The notes under the pieces: generated by a model
What the model saw: only the letters and a program-made list of their open reading frames with translations
Told to the model about the DNA's origin: nothing
The model's database searches: none
Made by a program: the position numbers and the translations under genes
NCBI GenBank assembly: GCA_015852425.1
Contig: JAAAIG010000401.1
Coordinates: 6,298-33,232, forward strand
Origin: Gryganskiella cystojenkinii
Taxonomy: Eukaryota; Mortierellomycota; Mortierellomycetes; Mortierellales; Mortierellaceae
Direction: 5' to 3'
Length of the DNA stretch: 26,935 nucleotides
Shown here: one piece after another, positions 11,950-21,258 of the stretch
Layout of the letters: each line of letters begins with the position of its first letter
Position numbering within the stretch: the stretch's first letter is position 1

Positions 11950-12359
11950 GATTGAAGATGATTTTGAAAAGAACGAGAACAGGGCCACCAGGCAAACTCG
12001 ACAATTTATCGTTTTCGGAGCACTCACGTGACCTCGAGGTCGGTCATTGAAAACGAGGGAAACCCTTTTTTTTGGCTTGGCCACCCAACCATAGTTCTTT
12101 ATCCTTTTCATTCAATCGTTCTCTCTTTCCCTACGCACTCTCATTACAAAACTCGTCATCGACCTACTATCACTACCTTACCCATAGACAGATAGCTCCA
12201 CTGCGCTACAACATACTAGGAGCGACAGGAGAGACAGAGACAGAGAGTGACCAACCGTAGCCCATATCTGACGCCTTCTCATTCATCGCCGCATCCTCGC
12301 AGCTCGACAATCTCGAAACCCGACCCTTCCCTATCCCCTCTCTGACCAATGATTCCGGC
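11950..12359. other. Divergent promoter between RPS23 and the Brf-like gene
   Basis: 410 bp head-to-head. It contains a TCACGTGA palindrome (12024-12031), an AAACCCT element near 12059-12065 close to the RPS23 side, CT-rich leader sequence toward the Brf-like gene, and a small upstream ORF just before its start. Confidence 0.6.
12024..12031. promoter_or_regulatory. TCACGTGA palindromic E-box
   Basis: An 8-bp perfect palindrome with the CACGTG core bound by bHLH factors such as Cbf1. It lies about 75 bp upstream of the RPS23 start and 330 bp from the Brf-like start. Cbf1-type factors regulate ribosomal protein genes in several non-Saccharomyces fungi; their role here is inferred. Confidence 0.45.
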
Positions 12360-12363
12360 ATGA
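12349..12363 (+). promoter_or_regulatory. 4-codon uORF overlapping the Brf-like start (ATGA)
   Basis: ATG-ATT-CCG-GCA-TGA: its stop codon (12361-12363) overlaps the main start codon (12360-12362) as ATGA. It is visible directly in the sequence. An effect on translation by termination-reinitiation or leaky scanning is inferred. Confidence 0.5.
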
Positions 12364-14624
12364 GGCCGTCACCAGAAGAAGGTCTTTACGATACACCGAC
12401 AGGCTCAAGCGACCATATCACTCGATCCACTGTTGAAATCCGAGATACATGCGAATCATGTGGCGGCACTCGATTTGAAGAGCAAGATGTCGCCGTCGTC
12501 TGTACGGGCTGTGGTACTGTCCTGCGCGAGGGTGTTCTCGAGTCCAACTTTGAGAATTTCGGTGACAAGGCTGGATTCACCAGGGTCAACAAGATCGGAC
12601 GGGGTCCCACCTCGGCTATAGCAGAAAGAGTGATCAGTCACACTCAGTATGCCCGCATCCTCTCAAAAGACCAGACGGACCAACGATCCCAGTTCCAGCG
12701 GGACATGTTCATGCATGAACGTCTCGAAAAAGTCGCCGTTCTCCTCGGGGCTAACAGTAAAACCGATGTCTTTCGAGCTATTTATCTCTGGCAACAACTT
12801 CAATCTCATGAGACAGATATTCGATACCATAAAACGTCATTTTGTCAAGCTCTAGCCTGTCTTTATATCGCCTTCCGGGAATCCAAGAGAGGTATTTCCA
12901 TCTTTCAAGTTGCCCTGGCAGCCGAGCAACGTCCTCCCAAGGTTGCACTTGCATACGCCAAAATCAAGATCGAATTGTCCCAGAAGGAAAAGATAGATCT
13001 CACCAATCCTTATTTCGACGTCGAGCAAGACCCATGCATGCTGTTGGACAAGATCATGATGATAGGATCTTCAGATTCGATGCAAAGAGGCGATCTGGAT
13101 CATCTCCCCGACTTTCTGAAGACGACCTTTGGCATTGGTTCCGAGGACAGGGTCACCCGTCTGCGCAAAATCTGGGCTTCGTCTCAAAAATGTCTCAGGA
13201 TTTCCATGGACAGTGGTCTGACAAGCGGCCGTCATCTTCAAGGAGCGGTCGCAGCCTGTATGATTGTCGCCATAGAGGTCGAGCTGCATCTGGAAGAGTG
13301 TCCTGAGAGTTTGCTGAGCTTTGCCAGTCAGTGCTTTGGTGCCGCCGAATCTACGGTCCAGTGTCGATACAAGGAACTTAGAAAGTGCATGCATCAGTGG
13401 GCGCAACGACTTCCCTATGTTCCCACCAAGATCTCGTCCAAAAAACTCGTGTACTACCTCGAGGATGTCCTGAAACATTTTGGCCATCTGCAGGAGGTGA
13501 ACACACGTCTTTGGAAGTTGCTGGATGACCCAAACCAGGTGGATTCCGATGATGAGGGGGATCTAGAGCAGGAAGGCACTTCTTCTGGAGCATCGTCAGA
13601 CGAGGTCGCAGAGATCAGTCGTAGCTCTGACGCTGATAAAAATGATACAGCCAAGGATCCGAACATCGATACTCTTGTGAAAATACCTTCGCGTCCGATT
13701 GCCGAAACTCCCGAGGAAAACGCTGCTCTAACTGTCGATAACCTCGAAGAATTATGTGTTGAGTCAGTTGTGAATACTCCTAAGGAAGTTCGTGACAGGC
13801 CATCGACAGGTGATGACCCCGACGCAACACTCTATGACATCATCGGCACAGTGTCAGCTCACAACCGATACCAACCAATCCATCCGCCTGCATATACCGC
13901 GAATCAAAAACGACGCAAGGACCAAGCCATGCGGATCCTGATAGCCAAACACCACTTGGATCCAAAGGGATTGCTTCGGGACACGATCGTGGAAGCAAAG
14001 CGGACGAAATGGGTTACCCGTTTGGTTGAATTAGGATTACGATCGAATGAGGCACTTCTGTCTGCGTCAGACAGAGAATTATCCGTGTGGTACAATCAAG
14101 ACGAACTCGAGGCCATGCGTATGAAACAGCAAACTCGGCGAGATCTCGACTCTTTAGAGCTCTCTGATCAGGACCTTTCGGAGCAAGAGTTTCAGCAGTA
14201 TTACAGAAGCGACTCTGAGAGTCAGGCTATGTGGCGAGTCAAAGGCCCTGATATTATCGCGTACGAGAAGCAAGTCCTGAACAGAGAGACGCGCAAGCGT
14301 ACACCAACGAGGTTGAATACGGCGAAACGAAAGGCCCTGGAGACACAACCGGGATACAAGAGGCCTCGATCCTCAAAACTTCGCCTTGAGGCTCTTTCGG
14401 ATTCGGAGCCTGAGGACGACCAACACCAGCAGCAACAACCCACACCAAGACTCGAACCTACGCCGTCGCGGGCGACGGAAGAAGAAGAGGAGATCGTAGG
14501 TGTTGTAGGAGAGGATGCAGTCTATGTCCAGCAAAGGCAAATGCAAACGTACGAGCAAGATGATTCCCACAACAACGGCTATCACGAAGAAGAAGAAGAA
14601 AACTACAACGAGATTGATAGCTAG
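12360..14624 (+). CDS. TFIIB-related factor of the Brf family (Pol III TFIIIB subunit), BRF2-like features
   Basis: Predicted RNA polymerase III initiation factor, single exon, 754 aa. The N-terminal TFIIB-type zinc ribbon has C31-x2-C34 and C48-x2-C51, followed by EGVLESNF, reminiscent of the EGVL segment of vertebrate BRF2. Residues about 105-370 form two cyclin-like repeats: the first around FCQALACLYIAFRE, the second starting at TSGRHLQGAVAACM and ending KKLVYYLEDVLKH. An acidic linker follows at 390-450. The C-terminal half is charged and contains LSDQDLSEQEFQQYYRS (601-617) then MW, resembling the Brf homology segment (D/E-rich, YL, then W) of BRF1 and the ISDSEIEQYL segment of BRF2. 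The tail is basic, Gln-rich, then acidic. Core fungal Brf1 motifs such as GGGRSREQT and an obvious TBP-anchor block were not seen, so it may be a second Brf rather than Brf1 itself. AATAAA lies at 14664-14669. Confidence 0.75.
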   Translation: MRPSPEEGLYDTPTGSSDHITRSTVEIRDTCESCGGTRFEEQDVAVVCTGCGTVLREGVLESNFENFGDKAGFTRVNKIGRGPTSAIAERVISHTQYARILSKDQTDQRSQFQRDMFMHERLEKVAVLLGANSKTDVFRAIYLWQQLQSHETDIRYHKTSFCQALACLYIAFRESKRGISIFQVALAAEQRPPKVALAYAKIKIELSQKEKIDLTNPYFDVEQDPCMLLDKIMMIGSSDSMQRGDLDHLPDFLKTTFGIGSEDRVTRLRKIWASSQKCLRISMDSGLTSGRHLQGAVAACMIVAIEVELHLEECPESLLSFASQCFGAAESTVQCRYKELRKCMHQWAQRLPYVPTKISSKKLVYYLEDVLKHFGHLQEVNTRLWKLLDDPNQVDSDDEGDLEQEGTSSGASSDEVAEISRSSDADKNDTAKDPNIDTLVKIPSRPIAETPEENAALTVDNLEELCVESVVNTPKEVRDRPSTGDDPDATLYDIIGTVSAHNRYQPIHPPAYTANQKRRKDQAMRILIAKHHLDPKGLLRDTIVEAKRTKWVTRLVELGLRSNEALLSASDRELSVWYNQDELEAMRMKQQTRRDLDSLELSDQDLSEQEFQQYYRSDSESQAMWRVKGPDIIAYEKQVLNRETRKRTPTRLNTAKRKALETQPGYKRPRSSKLRLEALSDSEPEDDQHQQQQPTPRLEPTPSRATEEEEEIVGVVGEDAVYVQQRQMQTYEQDDSHNNGYHEEEEENYNEIDS

Positions 14625-15214
14625 CCACCAACGCGTCTTCTTGGCACTTTTAAATGTAATCATAATAAACACACTGTATTGTAGTTCATCATCCTAGCCG
14701 CCAAGCATTAGTTCACTCAGTAACATGAAACAACTGTGGGATTCGGTGTAACCGTGGAGAGGACAAAAAAATATAATAAAGACAATGATCGGCCCACGAT
14801 GGTGTCCTTCACGTGCAGAGAATACTCTTTGTCCTTCTCGGTCGCCTGGGTGGCATGTTTGTCAGATTTTTGAGCTGCAGCGAATTATCCGCAAAGACGA
14901 GAAAGTCGCCGTTGAACTCTTATTTTTTAATACCCTTTTTCCGCTTTTCTTCTTTTTCCTCTTCTCTCAATCGGTCATTCCCTTTTGTCCGGTTCCTTTT
15001 TTCGGTCTCATCTGCTCTTTTCATCTCTTTGCCTCCCGACTCTTACTTCTCCATCCTTTCTTGGCAAAGTCTCATTCGAGTAGAAGCTCTGCATCTGGTT
15101 CCTGATTGTCTCCCTGCTCAAAAACATATACCCCTTTCCGCCTCTTTTTTTCTTTCCTTTTCAATTGACTGTCTTCCTCCTCCTCTCACACGATATATAC
15201 CGTATACAGGAATT
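14625..15214. other. Intergenic region and leader before the thioesterase-like gene
   Basis: Brf-like 3' end with AATAAA at 14664-14669, then a TCACGTGC E-box-like site at 14809-14816 and a strongly pyrimidine-rich stretch at 14920-15190. The frame of the next gene is open back to 14813, but the peptide is Ser/Phe/Leu-rich and leader-like. A GTATACAG acceptor-like site (ends 15209) just before the ATG hints at a 5'-UTR intron. Confidence 0.5.
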
Positions 15215-16877
15215 ATGCCCAACACACAATCAAAACTGGCCGTTTACCAGAAACTGGTCCCGGCCAAATACGTGAACCGACTCAAGCTGGAACTCCAGCG
15301 GACATTTCTCATCGGACTCTCCTTACTCAAGACTCATAGACGCAAGGCCATTCTCCTGTCCCTGGGACCGTCGACGATCCTCAAGATTATCACGGTCATG
15401 TTGCCCATCATCAAGATCCTGCCACCGACCATTAAGGCGATCCGAGCCCTTAGTTACTTTAGCAGTGGCAGTGGCAGTGGCAGCGGCAACGCCAGCAGGA
15501 ATACAAACTCCGGAGGCGTCAACGGAGTCCGCGCCGGAACAGGAGCAACAGGCGCAGGATCGATGATCGACGGCGTCGGATTGAGCATGGATGAACTCAC
15601 AGAGATCTCTTGGACACCCGCTGAAGAGATGTATTGGGAACGAGTCAATGCTATGGTCTCACGGTACGGATTGTGCAAGACCCTGGGGATCACACTCGCA
15701 GGCGTTCGACCTGGTCGTGTCGAGGTCATTATGCCCTTCCGGGCCGAGGTTTCAGGTGAAGGAGGAGCCTTCCATGGTAAAAAAAAAAAAAGATGAACAA
15801 AACAGAAGAATTAAACTGTCATTTTGAAGTTCAAGGCGAGAGTGCCTCGGAAACAAGAAAGCGAATGATCAACTAACTAATAACTGATCAAATTTACACG
15901 GCTATCCAATAGCGAGTTTACTGCCAACGCTGATCGCCCTGACGAGTCAATTGACAGGACTGACGTTGTTACCTCGCCATTTCACACTCAAGCCGATCGA
16001 CTTTAAATGCAACATTCTTTCAGACTGCGATGAATCGACCTATCTCTTGGTTGGTCGCGGTGCGGTTGTTATTCGCGGGGACCATAGCATCACGGTCAAG
16101 ATTGAGGTTCTGAAGGCCAGTGGCCTTGTACCCGGATCTACCAACGTCATCTCACCCTCTGCAAGCGCCGGACCGTCGTTCTTTTCATGGAAGAGCTGGG
16201 TCGGCGGCTCTTCTTCTTCTACATCAACCAACAGTAGCAACAACTCTACCAATAACGCTACGGATATTCTCGTCCCTGGAACAGGAATTGAACGGAATCA
16301 ATTAGTCCTCTGTGCCTCTGGCATGCAAACCAGCGTAATCGTCCGTGCGGGCACGGATCCGCTTGGTGAGGAAGAACGAGAGATGGCTCGACTTCGAAAG
16401 GAAAGAGAACAGCGACTGAGATCCTCAGCTTCGTCCTCAAGCGCATCTATGGTAGTGGCTGGGACCAGTACTCGTAACTCACACGAGGAGGAAGCCATTG
16501 TTCTTGGCGATAGTTACCAGACAGTGTCTTTGCCCTCGAACTTAGTCCGATCGCTTTCATCGAGACCTCTTTCCCCCACGCCGGTATCAGGAACAGTGCC
16601 TGCAATCACATCACCTTCATCGCCTTCACCATCATCATCATTATCTACAACAGTATTAGAGACCCCAGCAGCATCGCAGTCCTTGGATAGCTCAGTTTAC
16701 GAGATGATCTCACCGTCGTTGTCAGTGGTGAAGGAATCTGATCACACGCATTATTCTACGACCACGACCACTCCTTTAGTTCTTTCTTATGCGTCCGCCG
16801 TTCGTTATGGGACTGAGCATGAAGCTCAAGCGCATCATCAATACGACGAGATGAGCAATACCGAAGCCTGGCAATGA
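15215..16877 (+). CDS. Hotdog-fold thioesterase-like protein (PaaI/DUF4442-like) with Ser-rich tail
   Basis: Probably an acyl-thioester hydrolase or a non-catalytic relative. Exons 15215-15776 and 15913-16877 (intron 136 nt, phase 1, CTAAC-rich branch region) encode 508 aa. An N-terminal amphipathic/hydrophobic region (residues 28-75, including ILKIITVMLPIIKILPP) could bind membrane. Next comes a Gly-Ser/Asn linker (82-112), then the hotdog domain: GLCKTLGITLAGVRPGRVEV, and, restored by splicing, GGAFHASLLPTLIALT for the central helix, followed by beta-strands through ITVKIEVLKASG. The usual HGG of PaaI enzymes reads HAS here, so catalysis is uncertain. After about residue 275 the chain is Ser/Thr/Asn-rich with one charged helix (REMARLRKEREQR), probably disordered. 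The ATG at 15215 was chosen over upstream in-frame codons because the upstream peptide is leader-like. AATAAA is at 16925-16930. Confidence 0.72.
15461..15487 (+). repeat. (AGTGGC)n coding microsatellite
   Basis: Four to five AGTGGC/AGCGGC units encoding a Ser-Gly run in the linker before the hotdog domain. Length polymorphism would stay in frame. Confidence 0.8.
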
Positions 16878-17613
16878 TAGACCCGAGTGAGATGACAGCT
16901 TTTGTCTCCCTCACTGCAAAAACAAATAAATGTAAAAAAGGCAAAAGTAAGCAAATGCAAACGCCGACGAAAAGGTGAAGGTCAGTCTTCCCATTCCATA
17001 TTTTGTTTTTTGTCAGTTCCAATATATAGGATCGCCTCACCCCTGAACTTACAAAGATGAAAATCTGAACGCAGAAAGAAAGTACGGAATCGGTGGTCTA
17101 CTTCCTCAAAGGATGGGAAGAAGAATTGTACCCTGGATCTGAAGTTTGAGAATCGCCATCTGAGCGGGACTGAGTTCACTGCTTCTTGAGTCGAGGGGAC
17201 GAAGCCAAGAGCACGACATGTACATCATCCTCGTTCAATCCACTACCCACATAATGCTGCCTGTTGAGGGAAAAAAAGTCAGACATTTTTTTGTTGTTTC
17301 TTTAATACACATTTTCGATCCCATGCAACAGAAAAAAGTAGATCAGAGACAGGCAGACAAAATGCTTGGGTGAGTTAAGAAGATGGGTGTTTGAAGTAAG
17401 AATAATTATGGCTAGGGAGGGAGGGTACAATAGAGGGTAAGTTTAAAAGTAAAAAAAGAGAAGATGGAAACAAAGGAGGGTATCAAAAATAATGAAAGAA
17501 AATAAATAAAAAAAATCAGAATGAAGTAGAAAGAACAGACTAACAAAAAAAACAAATTAGATTAAAAATGAAGTGAATTTCTTATGATACGCTCACGACG
17601 ACAGGCTTCGTGC
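16878..17613. other. Convergent 3' region, thioesterase-like and PH genes
   Basis: About 740 bp, AT-rich especially at 17400-17580. It contains AATAAA for the thioesterase-like gene at 16925-16930. A short frame around 17065-17150 (+), preceded by an AACGCAG acceptor-like site, encodes a protein-like peptide (ESTESVVYFLKGWEEELYPG), but no partner exon or family was found. Confidence 0.5.
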
Positions 17614-20600
17614 TTAGATCTTTGTTTTGGCCTCCGCCCTCTGGGACTTGAGACCCTCGTCCTCCTCCTCGGTCCCCTCCACAACGTTCAAGAACTGCAG
17701 CTCTTCGGCCTTCACTCTCACCTCCTCCTCCACGGCCTCATCCTCAACAACCCCCAAGAACTGCAGCTCTATTTCCTGTTCTCCTTCGGCCTTCACCTCT
17801 ATGATGCCAACTACGACGGGAGGGGCCTCGATCGGGTCCAAATCCGACTCGGATTCCTCCTGCTCCTCCAAGATGAGTTCAAAGTTCATGACTTCCTGCT
17901 CCGTAACTTTGTCTGGGACGGTCTCCTGGATAAAGCGTGCAGTCTCTTCGGCCTCTGGCGTCGTTCGATCGTTGTCTTGGATGTCTGTCACCACTGACTG
18001 AGTCTCGACGGTTGTGGTATTATCAAACGTCGCAGAATCGGGTTGTTCCGGTGAAGGAGGCAAAGGAGTCATAGCCGCGACGGAAAGGTTTTCCATGACG
18101 ACGGCGGAGATGGCGCCGTTATTGGCGATGTCAACGTTGGATGCTGCAGCTGACATTTTCACAGCTTTTGAAACCACGTTCGATACCGGCGTCGGTGGCA
18201 AGGCTGAAGTTGGAGGCGAGGGAACCGAAGCCGCTGCGCCTGGTGGAAGAGGCGCCAAACATGAAAGTCTTGAGGAAAGAGTCGACTCTCGAGCAGAATT
18301 GTGGTGTTTTCTCGGCACAGGTCCACCCAGAGACGCGGTCGTGATCCCCGCGGCAAACGAGCCTATCGAAGATTGAGAAGACATGGACGAGGTCGAGACT
18401 GAGTGTTTGTGGTGTTGGTAGCGATGTGTCGATGTAGGTCGGCTCGAGTTTGGAGTTGTTGTAGTCGAATTTGAAATCGTGGCTGAGACCAATGTTGGCG
18501 CCGCCGTCACCATGGTAGCTGCCACAGGAATATCGGGTTGTTGTCCTGAAGGTGGCGCAGGCAAGATCAAACGACTGTTGAGAGGCAATGATATGTGTTT
18601 ACTCAGACTGGTCCTTGAGGGCGACATTGAGGGCGAAGAAGGAGCAGAGCCTTGACCTTCAGCAGAGTTCGAGACATGACCTGTCGCGACTGCGGCCAAT
18701 CTCGGCGAGGGTGTGGCGGCTCTATTGGCATTGTGGTTGTCGCAGACTGTGAACTGGGTATCATGCGCCATCGAGCTAAGGGGTGATTCTTGAGACTGAG
18801 TCCGAAGACGAGCCTTGGAAGTCGTGCTGGAAGACGATGGACGCTGGGTATTGTTCAAAAGGAGTTCAGGATCGTGATGGCGAGGTACAATCTGAATCCG
18901 ACGACCATTCGCTGTATTCACCAGTTGCTGCTGTGCCAACAATGATGATCGATAGTGAGAGGCTGCGTTCAAGAGGACAGCGGATCCAGGAACATCAGGC
19001 AGGGGTTGTGTGGGCGCTGGGGAAAGAGGTCGCTCCGGTGGTGGTCCGAAACTGGCGGATGCAGACTGAGCGGCCATAAAATCGGCCACTGTGCCTGATC
19101 TAGACGGACTTCGGAAAGTTCGCTCCTGTTCGCCAGGGTTACCCAAACTCACATGTCGTTGCCGAACGGGCATCGCGTCACGAGTGTGACGAATGCTCGT
19201 GATCCTCGAAAGCGCCCCTTCCGATCCATCGTCATTATCCTCAGGCGTTGGCGACAAGGACCGGGCAACGAGAGCAGTCAGCCCAGGCGCATTCTGTAGC
19301 GGCATGGGCATGGTTGAGTTTCGAACAGAGATGCTCGCCGGTCGATGAACACTCCTGGGCGGAGGTGCAATCACGAGTGAGTTCCGCGGACTGGATCGGT
19401 TCATCTGACTCGGACTTAATGGTCTCGACACTGGACTGATCGGTCTAGATGAACTACCGCCAGCCATCAGTCTCTGAGAGCTACGACGAGGCAGTGTGGA
19501 GGCCATCCCAGAGTCGGGTCGATCTGAAATTATAGAGGTGCGACGACTATGGACAGTGCTTCCTCCACTGATGCTACTATTTCCAAAACTGTTGGTTCGA
19601 CTAACGGCGGCATCGGTGTTTTCAGAACTGTAATCACCGTCGTGATCGTCATACATGTCAATGATAGAACTGCGCCGACCATAGGTATGTGTGTTTGGAA
19701 GTGGCAGGGCTGAATAATGGTGGTGTTGACGTCCTTCTTCATTCGAAAGAACCTCTGCTCTTTCCATGACTGTGCCAAAACTCGCATAATCTGTCGTTGG
19801 CTGTGCACTTGTCGTTGCAAACGCGCTGTTTGCCCTTCTTCGTGTTCCCAGTTGTGGTTGCTGTTGCTCTTGGTCATATGATGAATGTGGTCCTGCTCCA
19901 GGAATTGGTGTTGACGGTTTTGAAACGGCCCGAGGGGGTGGGCTTAGACTTGGGCTCGTCATTGACATTGTCATCGTTGAAGATGAATAAAGATCGGCAT
20001 AGAATTGAGAGGGATGCGGTGGTCGTGGCGGAGGCGACGACGGTCTTTGGGGAATGTTCGAATCTTCGGTTGTTGTCAGCGCTGGCGAATAAGGACGATC
20101 AAGACTAACCATTGATGAGAGATCGCTCAGTCCGGCTGTTGGCCTTGTTGAGGGATCGATTTGAAGATTTCGATATCGAAGCACAGTCCCCTTGAGCGCT
20201 CGAAGCCAAACGGCCATTTCCGAGGCCGTGTCTGCGAGCACAAACCATTCCTTCTCATTCGGACTCGTGATTTGGAGACAATAGCGCTTTCCCGAGAAGA
20301 TGTCTGTGACGCACACGATCGTGTCTGCACTCAGAGGCAAGGACTCCAACAACGGATGCTGCGGATCTGCAGACTTAAAGCAATGCAACGACTTATGGGT
20401 CAGGATAAAGTACCGTCGTTTCCATTGCTTGCGAGCGAAAAAGGTCCTAGAGGAGAACTTTGTGAGGTAGCCAGTGTTGACAGCCGACCTGTCGAAATTA
20501 CGGACTCGAAGCTGTAATGGTGGTTTGAGTCCTGACTCTGTACTACCGGATTTGACTGTGCCCGAGCTCGAGGTGGTTGGGGCTGGTGATTGTCTCGCAC

Positions 20601-21258
20601 GGTCCATGGTCACTTGACGGACAGTGTGACCAGTCGCCGAGGTATGTTCACTGCTACCGTTTGCATGTGAGTAGGCACCGAGGGGTGAAGGTAGAGAACT
20701 GGCTTTGAGGACCTGTCGAGGTCTTTGTGGTTGACGAGACTGACTTGTAATCGACGAATTGTCGTCATCGGTAGTTAGGGGGCTCATAGTCGAGCTTGAG
20801 GAAAAGAAGGAATCAGTAGTGCCGTTGGAATGGGCAGAGTACGTCGAGTGGGCCAAAATGCTGGCGGTCGAAGGGTCACTACTGTACTTGTGACTATATT
20901 GCGGCCTTAGCCGGTCGTTCAAGACGACGCTCCCGTTGCTATTGCCGTTTCCGTTGAATTGGTGGTGATGATAGGTATCGTACTTGAGATCTGGCATACC
21001 GTTGGCGTGCCTGGTTTCGGACGAGGATTGTTGATGTTTTAGTTGTTGGCTGTGGTTGTTCCTAGATGGGTGCAACGCGTTTTGAAGATGAGAAAAGGCT
21101 TTTCGGACACCGCTTGCTGAAGAAGAGTCGTGAAAGAGAGAGTGGTGTCTATGGTGGTTGCTGGCTGAGCTGCTGCTACGAGAGCCGGGTATAGGGGAAG
21201 GGCTGGGCGACTGCTCGGGTGTGGTGTGACTCGAGTAGGAGACCTTTTGTCGCAGCAT
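17614..21258 (-). CDS. Large PH-domain protein, mostly disordered
   Basis: Single-exon frame of 1214 aa from the first ATG (21258-21256; the frame is open slightly further without another ATG). One pleckstrin-homology domain is clear at about residues 261-363: NTGYLTKFSS, then KQWKRRYFILTHKSLHCFKS, YCLQITSPNEKEWFVLAD and the closing helix with the invariant Trp, MAVWLRALKG. The KxWKxRYF pattern suggests phosphoinositide or membrane binding. The rest is Ser/Pro/His/Gln-rich and low complexity, with many SP/TP and RxxS sites, as in cortical or polarity scaffolds and signalling adaptors. The last 100 residues are acidic and contain an imperfect duplication (VKAE..ELQFL.VVE). No catalytic domain was seen and no orthologue is recognised; a signalling or cell-cortex role is inference only. 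Confidence 0.82.
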   Translation of the reverse strand: MLRQKVSYSSHTTPEQSPSPSPIPGSRSSSSASNHHRHHSLFHDSSSASGVRKAFSHLQNALHPSRNNHSQQLKHQQSSSETRHANGMPDLKYDTYHHHQFNGNGNSNGSVVLNDRLRPQYSHKYSSDPSTASILAHSTYSAHSNGTTDSFFSSSSTMSPLTTDDDNSSITSQSRQPQRPRQVLKASSLPSPLGAYSHANGSSEHTSATGHTVRQVTMDRARQSPAPTTSSSGTVKSGSTESGLKPPLQLRVRNFDRSAVNTGYLTKFSSRTFFARKQWKRRYFILTHKSLHCFKSADPQHPLLESLPLSADTIVCVTDIFSGKRYCLQITSPNEKEWFVLADTASEMAVWLRALKGTVLRYRNLQIDPSTRPTAGLSDLSSMVSLDRPYSPALTTTEDSNIPQRPSSPPPRPPHPSQFYADLYSSSTMTMSMTSPSLSPPPRAVSKPSTPIPGAGPHSSYDQEQQQPQLGTRRRANSAFATTSAQPTTDYASFGTVMERAEVLSNEEGRQHHHYSALPLPNTHTYGRRSSIIDMYDDHDGDYSSENTDAAVSRTNSFGNSSISGGSTVHSRRTSIISDRPDSGMASTLPRRSSQRLMAGGSSSRPISPVSRPLSPSQMNRSSPRNSLVIAPPPRSVHRPASISVRNSTMPMPLQNAPGLTALVARSLSPTPEDNDDGSEGALSRITSIRHTRDAMPVRQRHVSLGNPGEQERTFRSPSRSGTVADFMAAQSASASFGPPPERPLSPAPTQPLPDVPGSAVLLNAASHYRSSLLAQQQLVNTANGRRIQIVPRHHDPELLLNNTQRPSSSSTTSKARLRTQSQESPLSSMAHDTQFTVCDNHNANRAATPSPRLAAVATGHVSNSAEGQGSAPSSPSMSPSRTSLSKHISLPLNSRLILPAPPSGQQPDIPVAATMVTAAPTLVSATISNSTTTTPNSSRPTSTHRYQHHKHSVSTSSMSSQSSIGSFAAGITTASLGGPVPRKHHNSARESTLSSRLSCLAPLPPGAAASVPSPPTSALPPTPVSNVVSKAVKMSAAASNVDIANNGAISAVVMENLSVAAMTPLPPSPEQPDSATFDNTTTVETQSVVTDIQDNDRTTPEAEETARFIQETVPDKVTEQEVMNFELILEEQEESESDLDPIEAPPVVVGIIEVKAEGEQEIELQFLGVVEDEAVEEEVRVKAEELQFLNVVEGTEEEDEGLKSQRAEAKTKI
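17680..17812 (-). repeat. Imperfect tandem duplication in the PH-protein C-terminus
   Basis: Two copies of a coding unit. One gives VKAEGEQEIELQFLGVVE (about 17750-17805) and the other VKAEELQFLNVVE (about 17683-17725). At DNA level both share CAAGAACTGCAGCTC and TTCGGCCTTCAC on the plus strand. The first copy has an extra EGEQEI insertion. Confidence 0.75.

Noticed and set aside
14813..15214. N-terminal extension of the thioesterase-like protein by 134 aa
   Set aside because: The DNA is a pyrimidine-rich leader giving a Ser/Phe/Leu peptide with no domain; the ATG at 15215 is followed by well-behaved coding sequence.
17125..17160. Similarity between 17145-17165 and 26053-26072 (shared AATCGCCATCTGA), suggesting a second copy of the relic
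   Set aside because: A 13-nt exact match is expected by chance several times in a window this size, and flanking translated sequence does not agree.
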